DNA of 64,000 nt from Lophium mytilinum (taxonomy: Eukaryota; Ascomycota; Dothideomycetes; Mytilinidiales; Mytilinidiaceae): positions 258,341 to 322,340 of the forward strand of contig MU004188.1 in the NCBI GenBank assembly GCA_010093605.1. Reading direction: 5' to 3'. Made by a program: the position numbers and the translations under genes. The notes under the pieces are model-generated. The model was not told the origin of the DNA and did not search any database. It saw nothing but the letters and a program-made list of their open reading frames with translations. Shown here one piece after another: positions 1 to 10,946 of this stretch; position 1 is the first letter of the stretch, and each line of letters begins with the position of its first letter.

Positions 1-425
1 TTTTGGCCCCCAACTAAGGGTCTTTCCGCTGTGAAGTCTCTCTCAGACACATCGGGGTGAAAGGCCGGTCAAGTCTGACCTCCGTAAGGCGGAAGCAACA
101 GACTTGTGACCAACCACACTCATAGCACTCTTACCGAGGCTGTGTCTTGCTGCAGGGGCGCACACCATCCAGCAAATCGTGTTTAAGCGGATCCCCGGCA
201 TTCAGGGATTGGGCACCTCAAGGCGTTGGTGGACGTCCCGAATGGTTGCAGTTTAGGCTGCGTTCATCTATCGCGCCTCCCGCCCCCAACGGCCGGCAAG
301 CTCGGTCGACGCGTATATGCTATGTATATCCGTGCCCTGGAGGGCTTGCTCTTTCGTGATCCTTTACCTCGCCTTTCCCCAACACCATTCTCCATTTTCG
401 TCTTGATTTGCAGCCAAGCGCGGGA
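1..425. other. Window edge and leader of the first gene
   Basis: No coding region is supported here. The stretch just before the first ATG is pyrimidine-rich and ends in a TTTGCAG-like acceptor about 13 bases before the ATG, so a 5' UTR intron is possible but its donor was not identified. Confidence 0.4.
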
Positions 426-2673
426 ATGGCGTCGACGCCCCCTCAACTGCCGCCATTGCAACTCGTTCACAGCGCTCAAAGCGACAGCCTTATCGAAAAC
501 GGAAGACATGGTCGTGCATCGCCAGTGAGTTCGGTTGATTCTCACGCCAGCCACGGTCATGGAGACGTAGCGGATGGAATTCCCCTCCAGCGTGTATCGA
601 GTCACAGCCCTACGGAAGCCACGCACGAAGAGGACTACGTTTCGTTACAGCATCGCCAGAGCCACTATTCAACAGAAGCTCCTCACGATGGAGATGACAT
701 TTCATTACGACATCGCTCAACCCATAGCTATGTAGGAACGCCAGGAGGGGAATCTCATTCGACTTTTCAACGAGTGCGCGGCCAAAGACCAGCCAGCGAG
801 GCTTTCGCGAAAGAGGGAATCGCAAACGCATATGAAACATATAATTCTACGGATTCCGAGCCCTTATTCGTCAACGGGGTAGCGAGACGGCAATACAACT
901 ACCACGACTCCCGCAAGGAGCTTTTCCGCACCGGCTTCGTGAGGCTTCTGGTAACCTTCATTTTCAGCCTTCTGATCTGTCTGACCCTCAAGGCGTATGA
1001 AGGTTTCAAAACGCCAATCATTCTGAGCAACCATGCAGTCAGAATCTTCAACGCCCTTATGCTGGGGTTATCGCTAGGGCTCGGTCTGAACTTGGCATCC
1101 TCGCTGAAAAAATACGCCGTTACTCTGCGCTGGTCGCTGCTGGCCAGACGATTCGTTTCCCTGGAGACCTTCGATTTGATTCTAGGAATAGAGACACTTA
1201 CTAAGGTGTTGAGGTTGATGATCGAGTCAATGCCAGGCATACGTTCCGTGCCTTTACTTCGTGAAATTCCTTGGATCAAGAACAAACCAAGAGACGGTCC
1301 ACTGTACACCCCAATATTCTGCATGCTTTGGCTTCTTACGAACATCGGCGCTCAGATTCTTGTTGCCGCCCTGAGTCTTTTCTGGCCCGTAGATCCTTCT
1401 TCAGCAATGCCTCTCTTCGTCCACGGAAACGTCTCTGTGTCCGATATGACCAATTGGAACCCAGCCGCGGGCGCGCAAGAGACCAATCAGTCACAGCTAG
1501 CAGCTGCAAATGCCTACGGGATTCAAGCTGAGAACTACCCTGTGGTTTCCATATTGGAGGACAAGAGTAGCGGCGTCGCATCTCAACGAAACACTATCTT
1601 GGAAGGCGACGGTTTTCACAAGTACAGGTTTTTGAACCGTAATCCCGACCATCCGTACGATAATGTTTTAGCGTCTGGCCGCACCATCCGTGCGAGCGCA
1701 TCTTGCCAACAGCTAGCCGTGAAAGGAAACACCCTATACAAGGATGATGATGGCCAGCTCTATGCCAACGCGACGGTAAGTTTTACAGAACCTGGGAGGA
1801 CTTATTCCATGTGTCTAACAGCGTTAGCTCGAAAACGGAGATTGGCAAAGGATTGAAGTGCCGCAATGGGTCGAGGGCGGCGTTACCTGGGTTGCATCAC
1901 ATGAAGAATACTGCGGCCCGCGCTGCACAAACCTGACTGTGTATCAGACCCCAAATGAAATCGAAGTCTTCTCTGCGGCCTTGTTCCTGTGCAACAGCAC
2001 ATTGGACCACGTCCTAGACGGCGATTCTGATTTCAGCCATCTTAGCGACGAAGACTGGAAGCATATCAACGGTACTGACGACTTTGCCCGTATCGCAGCC
2101 GGCGCGATCGCTTGGACAGGATATACCATGTCAGGCCATGAGACTTTCCAATGGCAAGGTTACTTGGGTCGCGGTGGGTCAAAATGGAGCCCCCCGCACC
2201 CGGTAAACAGAACGGAGATTGAGTCGTTGCTGTCTCAGTTCACTATCGGAGCCCTCGCCGCGCTTGACGATCACGGCCCTGCATACATCGTCTTGAACCA
2301 GAATTCTCGTCCCGTTCAAGGCCAGCAACTAAACGTGGACTGGGGCTATATATTAGGGATCCTAGGCAGTATTCTGGCGATTCAATTTGGGGCCCTAGTG
2401 CTCCTACTCGCGTTTGCGAATAAGGGCAAGATCTTGGATGAGAGTTTCTTCTCTATTGCAATGCTGCTGAGGCCGGTAATGGACCGGCTTGGTGAGTCTG
2501 GGAGGGGTTTGAGCGGGAGCGAGATCATGGCGCATCCTATCGTCAGGAATCACTGGATCAAGTACGGTTATCACGATGAGGCGGAGGGTGTGGACAGAAA
2601 CGAGCTGCTATTTGCAAGTGATGAAACATCGAGACCGAGACTAAGGGCATGGCAGCCTGGGATCTACTCTTGA
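426..2673 (+). CDS. Uncharacterised four-pass membrane protein
   Basis: Two exons, 426-1775 and 1828-2673, joined in phase across a 52-base GTAAG...TTAG intron, give 731 residues. The ATG at 426 follows a pyrimidine-rich leader; the frame is open slightly further upstream but without another ATG. The N-terminal 170 residues are hydrophilic and hold three imperfect copies of a roughly 20-residue His/Ser-rich repeat (about residues 53-112, each copy opening with a SLQHR/SLRHR-like core). Hydrophobic segments lie near residues 172-190, 206-222 and 296-320. A long region with several N-x-S/T sites and cysteines follows, then a fourth hydrophobic segment (GILGSILAIQFGALVLLLAF) and a short tail. 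The layout suggests a cytoplasmic N-terminus and a large glycosylated extracytoplasmic loop. I know similar uncharacterised ascomycete proteins but no assigned function, so none is claimed. Confidence 0.85.
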
Positions 2674-3258
2674 GATAAGGGTCGAAGAGAACGTACTTTA
2701 CATTATTTGACGCGGAGGAAAAGGAGAATGAACGATTGGGCATGTAAGCGCACATTTTCCTTCCAGGACCTTGCACATGCAATGCAACTCGGAACTATGG
2801 TTGAAACATTCGGCTTGTGAATCTGCCTCATGTAGTCGAATCAAGGTTTAAGGCCTCCTGCGTGGAATTGTCTAGCGTAATCGCAAATCGCACCTCTCTG
2901 GAAGGGTAGATATGAAGAGGGCCAGCAACCAACTCACAGTAGAAACAGCAGAGGATACCCCGCCCCTGCCGCCGCTAAACTGAAATAGCTCTATATATCC
3001 ACCACTCCCACTTTTGCGTATTGAGTGCATGTCCAACGGAAAGCCCTTCAACAAGTGACTGCTACTAAATGAAGTTATCTCAAACTTACATACGTCACTC
3101 ACTCTCAGACCTGCAAGATTTCAAGCCTCATACTCCTTTCATCTCGCAATCTTACTAGTATACGAAAACGCAACAGCTCTCTCTTTCTCTCTCCCTTCCA
3201 TATCGTTTCATCCCATTTCATTTTCTCCAACATCGAACATTTCAATCCCTCTCCCACA
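2674..3258. other. Intergenic, promoter of the SDR gene
   Basis: No gene is seen. The last 90 bases are strongly C/T-rich (repeated TCTCTC and CCCTT runs), a usual leader for ascomycete genes, and end directly at the SDR ATG. Confidence 0.5.
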
Positions 3259-4153
3259 ATGTCCCTCCAAGACAAAGTCGCCATCATAACCGGCGGCTCC
3301 CGCGGCATCGGCGCCGGCATCGCCATCGAGCTCGCCCGCCTCGGCGCCAAAATAGTCCTCACCTACGTCTCCCCCCCCGACAAAGCCGCATCTGTAGTCT
3401 CCACCATCAAGGCCGGTGGCAGCGACGCCATCGCCCTCCAAGCCGACTGCATGGACCCGTCCTCGCCGCAGAAGATCGTTAGTGCTGCCATCAAAGCTTT
3501 TGGAGAGCAAATCGACATCATCGTCAATAACGCTGGCGTGGGCGACGAGTTGTACCTCGAGGACTGCACGCTCGAGCATTTCGATAAGGTGTTTTATACG
3601 AATGTGCGGTTTCCGATGTTTTTGGTGAAGGAGTGCTTGAGGTATTTGCCTAGGGGGGGTCGGGTGGTTAATGTGTCGAGTGTTTGCGCGCGGCAAGGTA
3701 TGTGCTGATCTAACATGTTGAAGAAAATCGAGGGAACGAGATAGGTAGCTGATGAGAGACGTGTAGGATGGCCCATGCAAACCGCGTATTCAGCCTCGAA
3801 GGCGTGCATGGAAAGCTTCGCGAAGACGTGGGCGGCGGAACTGGGACATAAGTATGGAATAACTGTCAATGCGGTCAACCCGGGCCCTGTGGCTACGGAT
3901 ATGTGGAAGTAAGTGGTTTGCATAAGTTCCATTGGTCTCTACCTAAGAAGAGAAGCTGATGGATATCCAACGTAGCGCTACTCCGGTTGATGCAGTTCCT
4001 GGCATGCAGAATTATATCGACATAACGCCGGCGGCTCCAAGGGTTGGCGAGGTTGATGATGTGGCTCAAGTCGTTGCTTTCCTTTGCGAGGAAAGGTCGA
4101 GATGGGTCACTGGGTCAACGGTCTGCGCGAATGGGGGAGCGTGTTTCGTGTAG
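3259..4153 (+). CDS. Short-chain dehydrogenase/reductase
   Basis: Three exons, 3259-3697, 3767-3908 and 3976-4153, give 252 residues, the usual size of a classical SDR. The N-terminal Rossmann fold shows the cofactor motif TGGSRGIG near residue 11, NNAG near residue 92, and the catalytic tetrad region with Ser followed by YSASK, split around the first intron. The NPGP motif follows in exon 2. The C-terminus (GSTVCANGGA) matches the 3-oxoacyl-ACP-reductase-like group, so an NADP(H)-dependent keto-reduction in the cytosol is likely; the substrate cannot be read from sequence. It converges on the NmrA-like gene with about 150 bases between their stops. Both are NAD(P)-binding oxidoreductase-type proteins, but no backbone biosynthetic gene is near. 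Confidence 0.92.
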
Positions 4154-4304
4154 AGCGTACTCACGGCAGTGGAAAGCGAGTCTGCACCAGGGATGTTCTG
4201 GCAAGTTTGAATTTGGTTGCACGAACGACGACTGAAGTTTGGAGACTAATGGCAGAGTTGCAAGCACCCTTCAAGTATAAGTCAACTCTCCGCAGGCCCA
4301 AAAT

Positions 4305-5355
4305 CTAGTGACTCGACACCTCCTTGGCCCTCTTGATAGCCGCCTTCGTGGCTTCATCAAGGTCCTCCTTCGGCAAGCCAAGCACCTCATTGCTCACTCC
4401 CCGAGTCTTCTCGAAATTGCCGCTGTCATCAGGATAGAAGACCCGGGTGTACATCATCCTGACGAAGCCGCTCCGATCACCCCCCTTCATCGCCTCGATT
4501 CCTGCCGCCCACCGCTCATGGCTCGGCTCATTGCTAATCTTCCAGTCCTCCAGCTTGTCCCCAGTCACACGCAGAACCGACTCGAGCATGTCCTTCTGCG
4601 AGACCGTGAACGAGTTCACATAGACCTGCTTATTCTTGAAATGCTCCAAAGACTTCTCCTCATTACCTCCCTCAGGCTTCACAGGCAGGCTCAATAACGC
4701 CGCCACCGCCCTCCCCACCTGCGGCCACGTGCTCGTGCTTTGCTTCGTCGCACCATCATCGAAGAACGTAACCTCCTTCTTCTCAAAGTCGAAGCCGTAC
4801 GAATTCGGTATGGACAAACTCCACTCGTACCAAAAGCCGCAAGTAACAGCGACGTAGTTGCTCACCCCAATGGAGGCAAGCTCCTTCTGCGCGCCGGCCA
4901 GCTTCCCAAATATGAAGACGTCCTTGCATAGACCGGGATGCGCGGAGTCGGGCGCCCATTCGTTGGGGAAGACCCAGGGGACGCCGGCGTCGGCAGCGGC
5001 GCGGAAGAGCTTCGATTGTGTGTCCGGGGGTGCCATGGTGCCCATGGTGATTACGAGGGCGTCCTGGCCTTTGAGTGCGGCGACGAGGGAGGAGGGGTCG
5101 TCGTAGTTGACGGGTGCGGCCTTGACGCCGGCGGGAAGGGTGGCATTGGAGCTGGCGCGAGTGATGGCGGTAACGTTGTGTTTTCCTGTGGCTAGGAGGG
5201 AAGAGACCATGTAGGAGCCGCTGTTGCCGGTAGCCTGGGGTGGGTTAGCTGGAGCTATGGAGGTTTGAGAGTGGCCAAGAAGAAAAGGTGAGGAAGCCAT
5301 GAGGAGCTGCACTTACGCCGACAATGGCGACGTTCTTGATGCGGTTGGACGACAT
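4305..5355 (-). CDS. NmrA-like / isoflavone-reductase-like NAD(P)-binding protein
   Basis: Two exons on the minus strand, 5355-5317 and 5234-4305, with an 82-base GTAAGT...CCCCAG intron, give 322 residues. The splice restores the hallmark VAIVGATGNSGSY dinucleotide-binding loop at residues 9-21: the first exon encodes only 13 residues and stops exactly at the first glycine of that loop. The rest follows the atypical SDR plan of the NmrA/phenylcoumaran-benzylic-ether-reductase group (VNYDDPSSLVAALKGQDALV, then a VFPNEW segment). The classical YxxxK is not evident, as usual for NmrA-like members, so it may be a redox sensor or a reductase. It is divergent from the next gene and convergent with the SDR. 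Confidence 0.92.
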
Positions 5356-6271
5356 TTTGAGAACAGAGGAGGCGGCTCGAAGCATAAGCTATTTGAAGCT
5401 GTGATGGCTCGAGGGTAATATGGAACGAGAAAGAGCTGGAATGCTCGAATGAGATATCGAAAGAAGAGATGGAGCGAATTGAGTACTGGATGCAGAAAAA
5501 GAAACCTCAGGGAAAGTACCTTCTTATATACACATTCTGCTCAGACATTCGGAATTGTTCAGCGACATTGGTCTAACTCTACTTCGCATATTTCGTACAT
5601 CGGACAACCAGGGACGTTGCAAGGGAGACTGCATAGTCTAAACGACGCCTCGCGAACTACTTCTCCATTATCTCTCAGGTGATGCCAGTGACTGGCCCGG
5701 AGAAGGGTCGGTTGACGTCGGAGATCTAGATAGCGCTGGCGAGATCTCAATGAGGAAATCGGCTAACCTGTACTCGTACAACTATATCTTGGCATACTGT
5801 CTGGCTTTATGACTTCATGGCGCGTATTGAGACATATGTAAACGAGTTTGGGCTAGTGCAGACTGCGAAGTCCCATGCGACAAAGCGGAGTTAAGTTATT
5901 GTTACAGATGGAGATAGGAGACGGTTCGGCGGAGGTATGTACAAACATGTGCAGTATGTACCACGCGGGGCATGAAAGTAGTGGCACGCTCTTCCAAGCA
6001 CTCCGTCTCTTGTCCACTTATCTGCCACGAAACGAGCCTTCCTTTGACCGTAGGCTTGATCTCATCTCTTACACAAAACATCATAATATGTAGCTCATGA
6101 AATGACCCCACGGCACGTGACAGCTACTATATCCCGTGCGCTCGCGAAGACTCCCTGTCTGTGCTGAGTCTCAACCTTATCGCGACTCGCGACGCGTCCG
6201 ACGAGTGCATGTCAACCAAATCATAATCCCGCCCGTCTGGCCTTGCAAACATCAAATATCCATCGTTCATT
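5356..6271. other. Divergent intergenic region
   Basis: Shared upstream region of the NmrA-like gene (minus) and the first Lys-rich paralogue (plus). Only short frames without recognisable features are present; no repeat or RNA gene was seen. Confidence 0.5.
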
Positions 6272-7489
6272 ATGGCTAAAACGAGGGGCCACGCGCTCAA
6301 AGAAGCCGCCAACAAACCCAAAACGAGGGGCCAAACGATCAAAGAAGCCGCCAACAAACCCAGGGAGCGAAATCAGGCCGTGCGCAAGACGTCGAAGCCA
6401 AAGAAGTCTGTGAAGACGAAAATGTCCGCGAAAACGAAGAACCTTGCATTGCACGCTGCTCTAGCAGCCGAAGATACAGCTGCAGACAGCTCTGATACTC
6501 GTCAAGCCAAGCCCAAAGATGCCGCTCAAGTTTCCCGTACCGGGTTCCTGAGCCTTTCCGGCGAACTACGGAATGTCATCTATCAGCAGACTCTTGTATA
6601 TGACGAAAAGATAGTGGTTGGATGGGGCGATACCAAGAAAAAGCGACAATACCAAGATCCCACCGCTGTTCTGCCGACTGGGGTACCTGCCCTCCTCCAA
6701 GTCTGTCGCCAAATTCGCGAAGAGGGTCTCTCGGTCTTCTATAGCGAAAACACCTTCGTCCTGCACTACGAGTTCCGGGCGTGGGAATTGAGGCACTCAC
6801 CCCGCAACTTCAAACGCTTCATGGACTGGTGTGCCGTCCTTGGACACAACATCAGATGGTTGAAGAAGATTCGTCTGTGCTTTAGCTGCACAGGCAACAC
6901 GGTGGAGATGTGGCGAGGAAAATTGGACATACTTCCCCTTTTAGAGTTTGCTGTCGATCATTCTGACGTCTCCATTGAGGTTACAGAAGTATGGGTCCCA
7001 GACTGCTGGCATGGAGGTAGGGAGTGTATCTGTGTGCGGCCAGCTCTATCTGGACATTCATGCGTCTGCGAGTTCCGACAAAAGGGTTTGTCTGGATGCT
7101 GCTGTACCTCTAGACCTGGGAATACCCAGTTATGTCAGCTAGCAGATATGTTCCCAATTTTAAAAAGCCCGGAATGGATTGATGAGATCAGGTCCGGCAA
7201 TATCGCAAGGCTCCTTGTTTGGCTTGTTACCCCACCAGGGTTGTCACGGCCTCTGGAAGCTTTTAACCCTACCGTCTGCCAAGTCACCTACGGCTTCCAC
7301 GCTGCTCACCAGTTGAAAGACAAGGAGAATCTACGCTTTCTTTGCCAGAAACTCAGCTTGCCGTACTGCTTTGACTTGAGACGGCAAAGTTTGTATGGAA
7401 CCAGTTTCGTCAAGAGAGTTGAAGCTAAGTCGGGAGTCCATACGACCGGGATGGGTGCGTTCTCTAGATGGACCTCATGGAATGCATAG
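6272..7489 (+). CDS. Fungal F-box-like/2EXR-type family protein, paralogue A
   Basis: Single exon, 405 residues, ATG at 6272. The N-terminus contains two near-identical 14-residue repeats (KTRGHALKEAANKP and KTRGQTIKEAANKP, residues 3-30) encoded by a 42-base direct repeat, followed by a Lys-rich stretch to about residue 60. The core begins at about residue 90 with GFLSLSGELRNVIYQQ and continues with ALLQVCRQIREEGLSVFY, the signature of a large Dothideomycete/Eurotiomycete family often labelled F-box-like or 2EXR. A Cys/His-rich insert lies near residues 245-290. Function is unknown; the basic N-terminus could be nuclear-targeting (inference). It is a tandem paralogue of the gene at 8851. Confidence 0.8.
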   Translation: MAKTRGHALKEAANKPKTRGQTIKEAANKPRERNQAVRKTSKPKKSVKTKMSAKTKNLALHAALAAEDTAADSSDTRQAKPKDAAQVSRTGFLSLSGELRNVIYQQTLVYDEKIVVGWGDTKKKRQYQDPTAVLPTGVPALLQVCRQIREEGLSVFYSENTFVLHYEFRAWELRHSPRNFKRFMDWCAVLGHNIRWLKKIRLCFSCTGNTVEMWRGKLDILPLLEFAVDHSDVSIEVTEVWVPDCWHGGRECICVRPALSGHSCVCEFRQKGLSGCCCTSRPGNTQLCQLADMFPILKSPEWIDEIRSGNIARLLVWLVTPPGLSRPLEAFNPTVCQVTYGFHAAHQLKDKENLRFLCQKLSLPYCFDLRRQSLYGTSFVKRVEAKSGVHTTGMGAFSRWTSWNA

Positions 7490-7902
7490 CGTTGACGACA
7501 ACGGCCTGCTATGTTTGTGGTCTCGAATGGCCTCTTCCTTTTCTATGGCTGTTTACCTCTCAATCTTTTCCTTTCGACGGCGTCTTAGAGGATGAAGCGT
7601 TTCCCCTCTGAGGCTCTCTAAAGTAAATATCATAATGAGAAGGACCATTCCATCCCTTTCATTCAAAACCCTGCGTTAACCTATGTGTATCTACTTTTTA
7701 TTTTAATGCACAGAATCCCCTTTGTGCTGAACTTGTAGGATGTTGTTCACATCTCCGCATTGGGTAGACTATGAAGAACGATACATTGACAGTAGACTCC
7801 ATTTATTGTGAGTGTTGGCAAACTCGCACGACAGACTTGCTGAATCCTCCCGAGGTCGGCCTCCTTATACCCTGATACCATGTTTTCAAACCGAAGCCAA
7901 CT

Positions 7903-8225
7903 CAATCCCTTGGGCTAGAATCATACCGTTACTATTTGACGTTATTCTCTGGGCTGATATAGGATATTCTCCAATAGTATGCCAAAATCGAGTTCAAATC
8001 GCACGGACTGGCTTCACTTCATACATCTCAACACCGTCAAGTACACCCTAAATCTACGGTCCGATATGGAGTGACCTCCAATAGCATGCCAGAATCGAAT
8101 TCAAATCGCACGGACTGGCCCCCGTTTATACATCTTAACACTGCTAAATTTGACCCAATCCGTTGGGCTAAATTGAAGCGTCGCGAATTGGACATTGTTC
8201 TCTGGGCTAATCTAGGATGTGATCC
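7903..8225. repeat. Degenerate direct duplication in X-Y-Y'-X' order
   Basis: Segment Y (from 7971, CCAATAGTATGCC then TCAAATCGCACGGACTGG) recurs at 8078 with scattered changes, 107 bases away. Segment X (CAATCCCTTGGGCTAGA at 7903, and CTCTGGGCTGATATAGGAT near 7948) recurs at about 8156 and 8199, roughly 252 bases away. All copies lie in the same orientation. Many differences are transitions (C/T, G/A), compatible with age or RIP-like mutation, but too few sites are available to decide. Confidence 0.6.
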
Positions 8226-8342
8226 ATCAAATATCGGTATAGTACTAGGCCACAAGCTTAGGCACCCGAATATCACTGTTCGAGTGTCACTTTTGCAAGC
8301 TGGACACCGCTGTTAAGGGCGGCCCCATCGCGAGAATACCTC

Positions 8343-8382
8343 TTGAAAGAGGAAGCTCAGATTGAAAGAGGAAGCTCAGATT
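8343..8382. repeat. Two tandem copies of a 20-base unit
   Basis: The sequence TTGAAAGAGGAAGCTCAGA occurs twice in direct tandem. It is a simple recent slip duplication; no function is suggested. Confidence 0.7.
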
Positions 8383-8850
8383 ACGCGGTCTAGATCTTGA
8401 CGTGACGCCTATCTTGTGGTCTTCCCATGAGCGAGCTCCTGCCAGTGGCAATCAGGTGTGCACAGAGTTATGGCTTGTCACGGTATCCGTGCAACTTTGT
8501 ATTCGGGGATTCCATATCACGTGATACGACTTGGCGGAATCGGAACTTCTGATTCGAGGCCTGTCTTAGCGTGGTCTTAGCGTGGTCTAAGCGAGAGCTC
8601 TATGTTTACCAACCTCAGCCTTAGCTTCAGCAGACTACCTCTAAGTAACAGCTACAGCAGTCCTAAGACCGATGCTACCAAGTAGCCTCCACTAATAAGT
8701 GACATCGTTTAGAGTAGCTCGACAACTTTTACAGGTCCTCTTGCAGAGAGATCTCTGCCGCCTGCGCACGCAACCACATAGCAGGCAGCCAAAGGCAACA
8801 CCGCCGTCCACGATTTCAACTAGCACTGATCCTTGTGCAATCACTCCGCA

Positions 8851-10023
8851 ATGGCGAGAACGAGGAAGCCGATGACGAAAAAGAAGATGGGGTTGCCGGT
8901 TATCTCGAAATACAAGACGAGAGCTACCAGGACCTCGAAATCTGCGCAGGCTACTAAACCCGCCGCAAAGACGAAGAAGTTGGACGCTACCAAGAAACGC
9001 AAGGCCAGAGCTGCAGCGACCTCGAAATCTGCGAAGGCTACCAAGGCCGCCTCAAAGACGAAGAAGCTGGATGCTACCAAGAATCGCAAGACCAGAGCTG
9101 CAAAGACCTCGAAATCCGCTCAGGCTTCTAAACCCGCCGGCACTGGTTTCCTGAGTCTCTCTGGCGAGCTGCGGAACATGATCTACGAGCAAGTCCTCAT
9201 ATTCTCCGAGAAGATCCTAGTGGGCTACGGCAACAACAAGAAGCCGCGAAAGCAGCGAGTCCGCGGCGCGCCTCGCCCCCCAACTGGAGTTCCCGCGCTC
9301 CTTCAAGTGTGCCGCCAGATCCGCCAAGAGGGCCTCTCCATCTTCTACAGCGCGAACACGTTCGCGCTCCATGAAGACAACGATGTCATACGGCGGGATC
9401 CCGGGTTCGAGCTCAAATTCTCCGGATCGAAGTGGTATGTTACTGGGCGCCCTGCGACCGGACGCTTCGAGCGCTGGTGCGCCAGCCTAGGCGACAGTTT
9501 GAGATGGCTCCGCAGCATCCACCTATGCTATCGCTTTCGGAAGACGGGCTACTCGGGCTACTGGACGGTCCGATACTCAGGCGACTTTTTCCAGTGGGTC
9601 AAGTTTGCGGTCCAGCATCCGGACGTAGCTATTACTATCGCTTCGGAAGACACTTATTGCGGCTGCGTCGAGGGGAAAGGCCCTGCATCGCACTTGACTA
9701 CGCTGGCAGACAAGATCCCCATCTTGGACGAGCCGGCCTGGGTGGAGGGGATCAGGGCTGGGAACATCACTAGTTTCGTTGGTCTTACGGCTAGGAAGAC
9801 ACACGACTTTGGGAATTGGGAAGAGTCGTGGGAGGTCAGAGTCATTGAAGTCGCATACAGGTCGCAAGCTCAAGAGGAGATGGACGAAGATGATTGGCAG
9901 GACATCTGCGACGACCTGAGCTTGGGGTACGAGTTCGAGGTGCAACGGAAGAGCGCCCGAGGAAAGGGTCAATATGGCATGATTGTGGAGGCCAAGCCGG
10001 AGGTGATCGTAATAGACGACTAA
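8851..10023 (+). CDS. Fungal F-box-like/2EXR-type family protein, paralogue B
   Basis: Single exon, 390 residues from the ATG at 8851. Residues 1-95 are extremely Lys/Ala/Thr-rich and built from about three imperfect 26-28-residue repeats sharing the cores TSKSAQATKPA, KTKKLDATK and RKTRAAKTSK. The core starts near residue 97 with GFLSLSGELRNMIYEQ and ALLQVCRQIRQEGLSIFYS, closely matching paralogue A. The repeats resemble histone-H1-like basic tails, so nucleic-acid binding or nuclear targeting is possible (inference). The two paralogues carry unrelated repeat units in the same N-terminal position, so the tails expanded independently. Confidence 0.85.
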   Translation: MARTRKPMTKKKMGLPVISKYKTRATRTSKSAQATKPAAKTKKLDATKKRKARAAATSKSAKATKAASKTKKLDATKNRKTRAAKTSKSAQASKPAGTGFLSLSGELRNMIYEQVLIFSEKILVGYGNNKKPRKQRVRGAPRPPTGVPALLQVCRQIRQEGLSIFYSANTFALHEDNDVIRRDPGFELKFSGSKWYVTGRPATGRFERWCASLGDSLRWLRSIHLCYRFRKTGYSGYWTVRYSGDFFQWVKFAVQHPDVAITIASEDTYCGCVEGKGPASHLTTLADKIPILDEPAWVEGIRAGNITSFVGLTARKTHDFGNWEESWEVRVIEVAYRSQAQEEMDEDDWQDICDDLSLGYEFEVQRKSARGKGQYGMIVEAKPEVIVIDD

Positions 10024-10946
10024 TGGCTCCGGGCTGGGTAAAACTTTCGAAGGTTTGCAATGGACTTGGCGTATCAAGGGTGTCTGATTTGGGCCTTTTC
10101 TGAATGATATCGGTTGGGCAAAACTCTCGGTGTCTTCTTTCGGTTACCTTCTAGTCCGTCTCTCCTGCCTTTAAGCAATGATTGACGAATAATGTTTGTT
10201 TACTCACGTGTAATGCAGCCCACTCCTTAGCCCGAACGGTCAAATCCCGTGAGGCATCAAAGAAATGTTAGAAGCAGGTATGGGTGGGCGAACGACACAC
10301 TTTTCAAGAGCACATGGCCTCCTGTTTCAATTTTCATACTCTCACCAATCACTATGACGTGCCTTCCGCCTGTCTCTACTTCTTTGAGGGCGCCATTTTT
10401 CGGTTCTAATTCCTGGTTCTTTAATCAAGCAGTGTATTTGGTATCACTGGAGAGACAAGTGTTGATTGTGACAAATGCATCATTCATTGAGACACCCTAA
10501 GAGGACCTGATATCACCCAGGAAGTCGTGTTTCGAGATGCATCAAAGCACCCTCGGAGATGGTCGACTATGCGTCCATGCATCTCCTCCGGAGGACCGTA
10601 TCATTCACCGCCTATAGATTGATATCTTAGCCCTCCCATGTGCACCCCACAGACCTATTGTCTTCTATGCTCGCTTGTCTATCGCACACGATGCAGCTGA
10701 AGGACACTCCTGAGTTTGACTTTCGCTCAGCCTCTTCGAGCCAATCACTATACAGGCTCGCTGCCAGACCCTTCCAAGATGTTGATTTGGGTGAATCAGG
10801 CCACTTTGTACCTATTCTTCTAAGCATCAATGAAAATGCCCAGGAAGCCGCCCAGCATATTTATATCGGATGTGCTGATGTCATAAAGATGACCTTTAGC
10901 TCAGCATTGTTTTTCGCCTCTATGCCAACTTGAGCTCTGCAACCTC
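10024..10946. other. Convergent intergenic region
   Basis: Lies between the stop of paralogue B and the last minus-strand DEK_C exon. Only short frames without ATG support are present; no repeat or RNA gene was recognised. Confidence 0.4.

Larger units (their letters stand above)
7490..8850. other. Intergenic region with decayed duplications
   Basis: No intact gene is seen. It contains the degenerate duplication listed separately at 7903-8225, a 20-base tandem repeat near 8343-8382 and a short GTGGTCTTAGC repeat near 8565-8590. It may be the scar of the duplication that made the flanking paralogues (inference). Confidence 0.5.
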
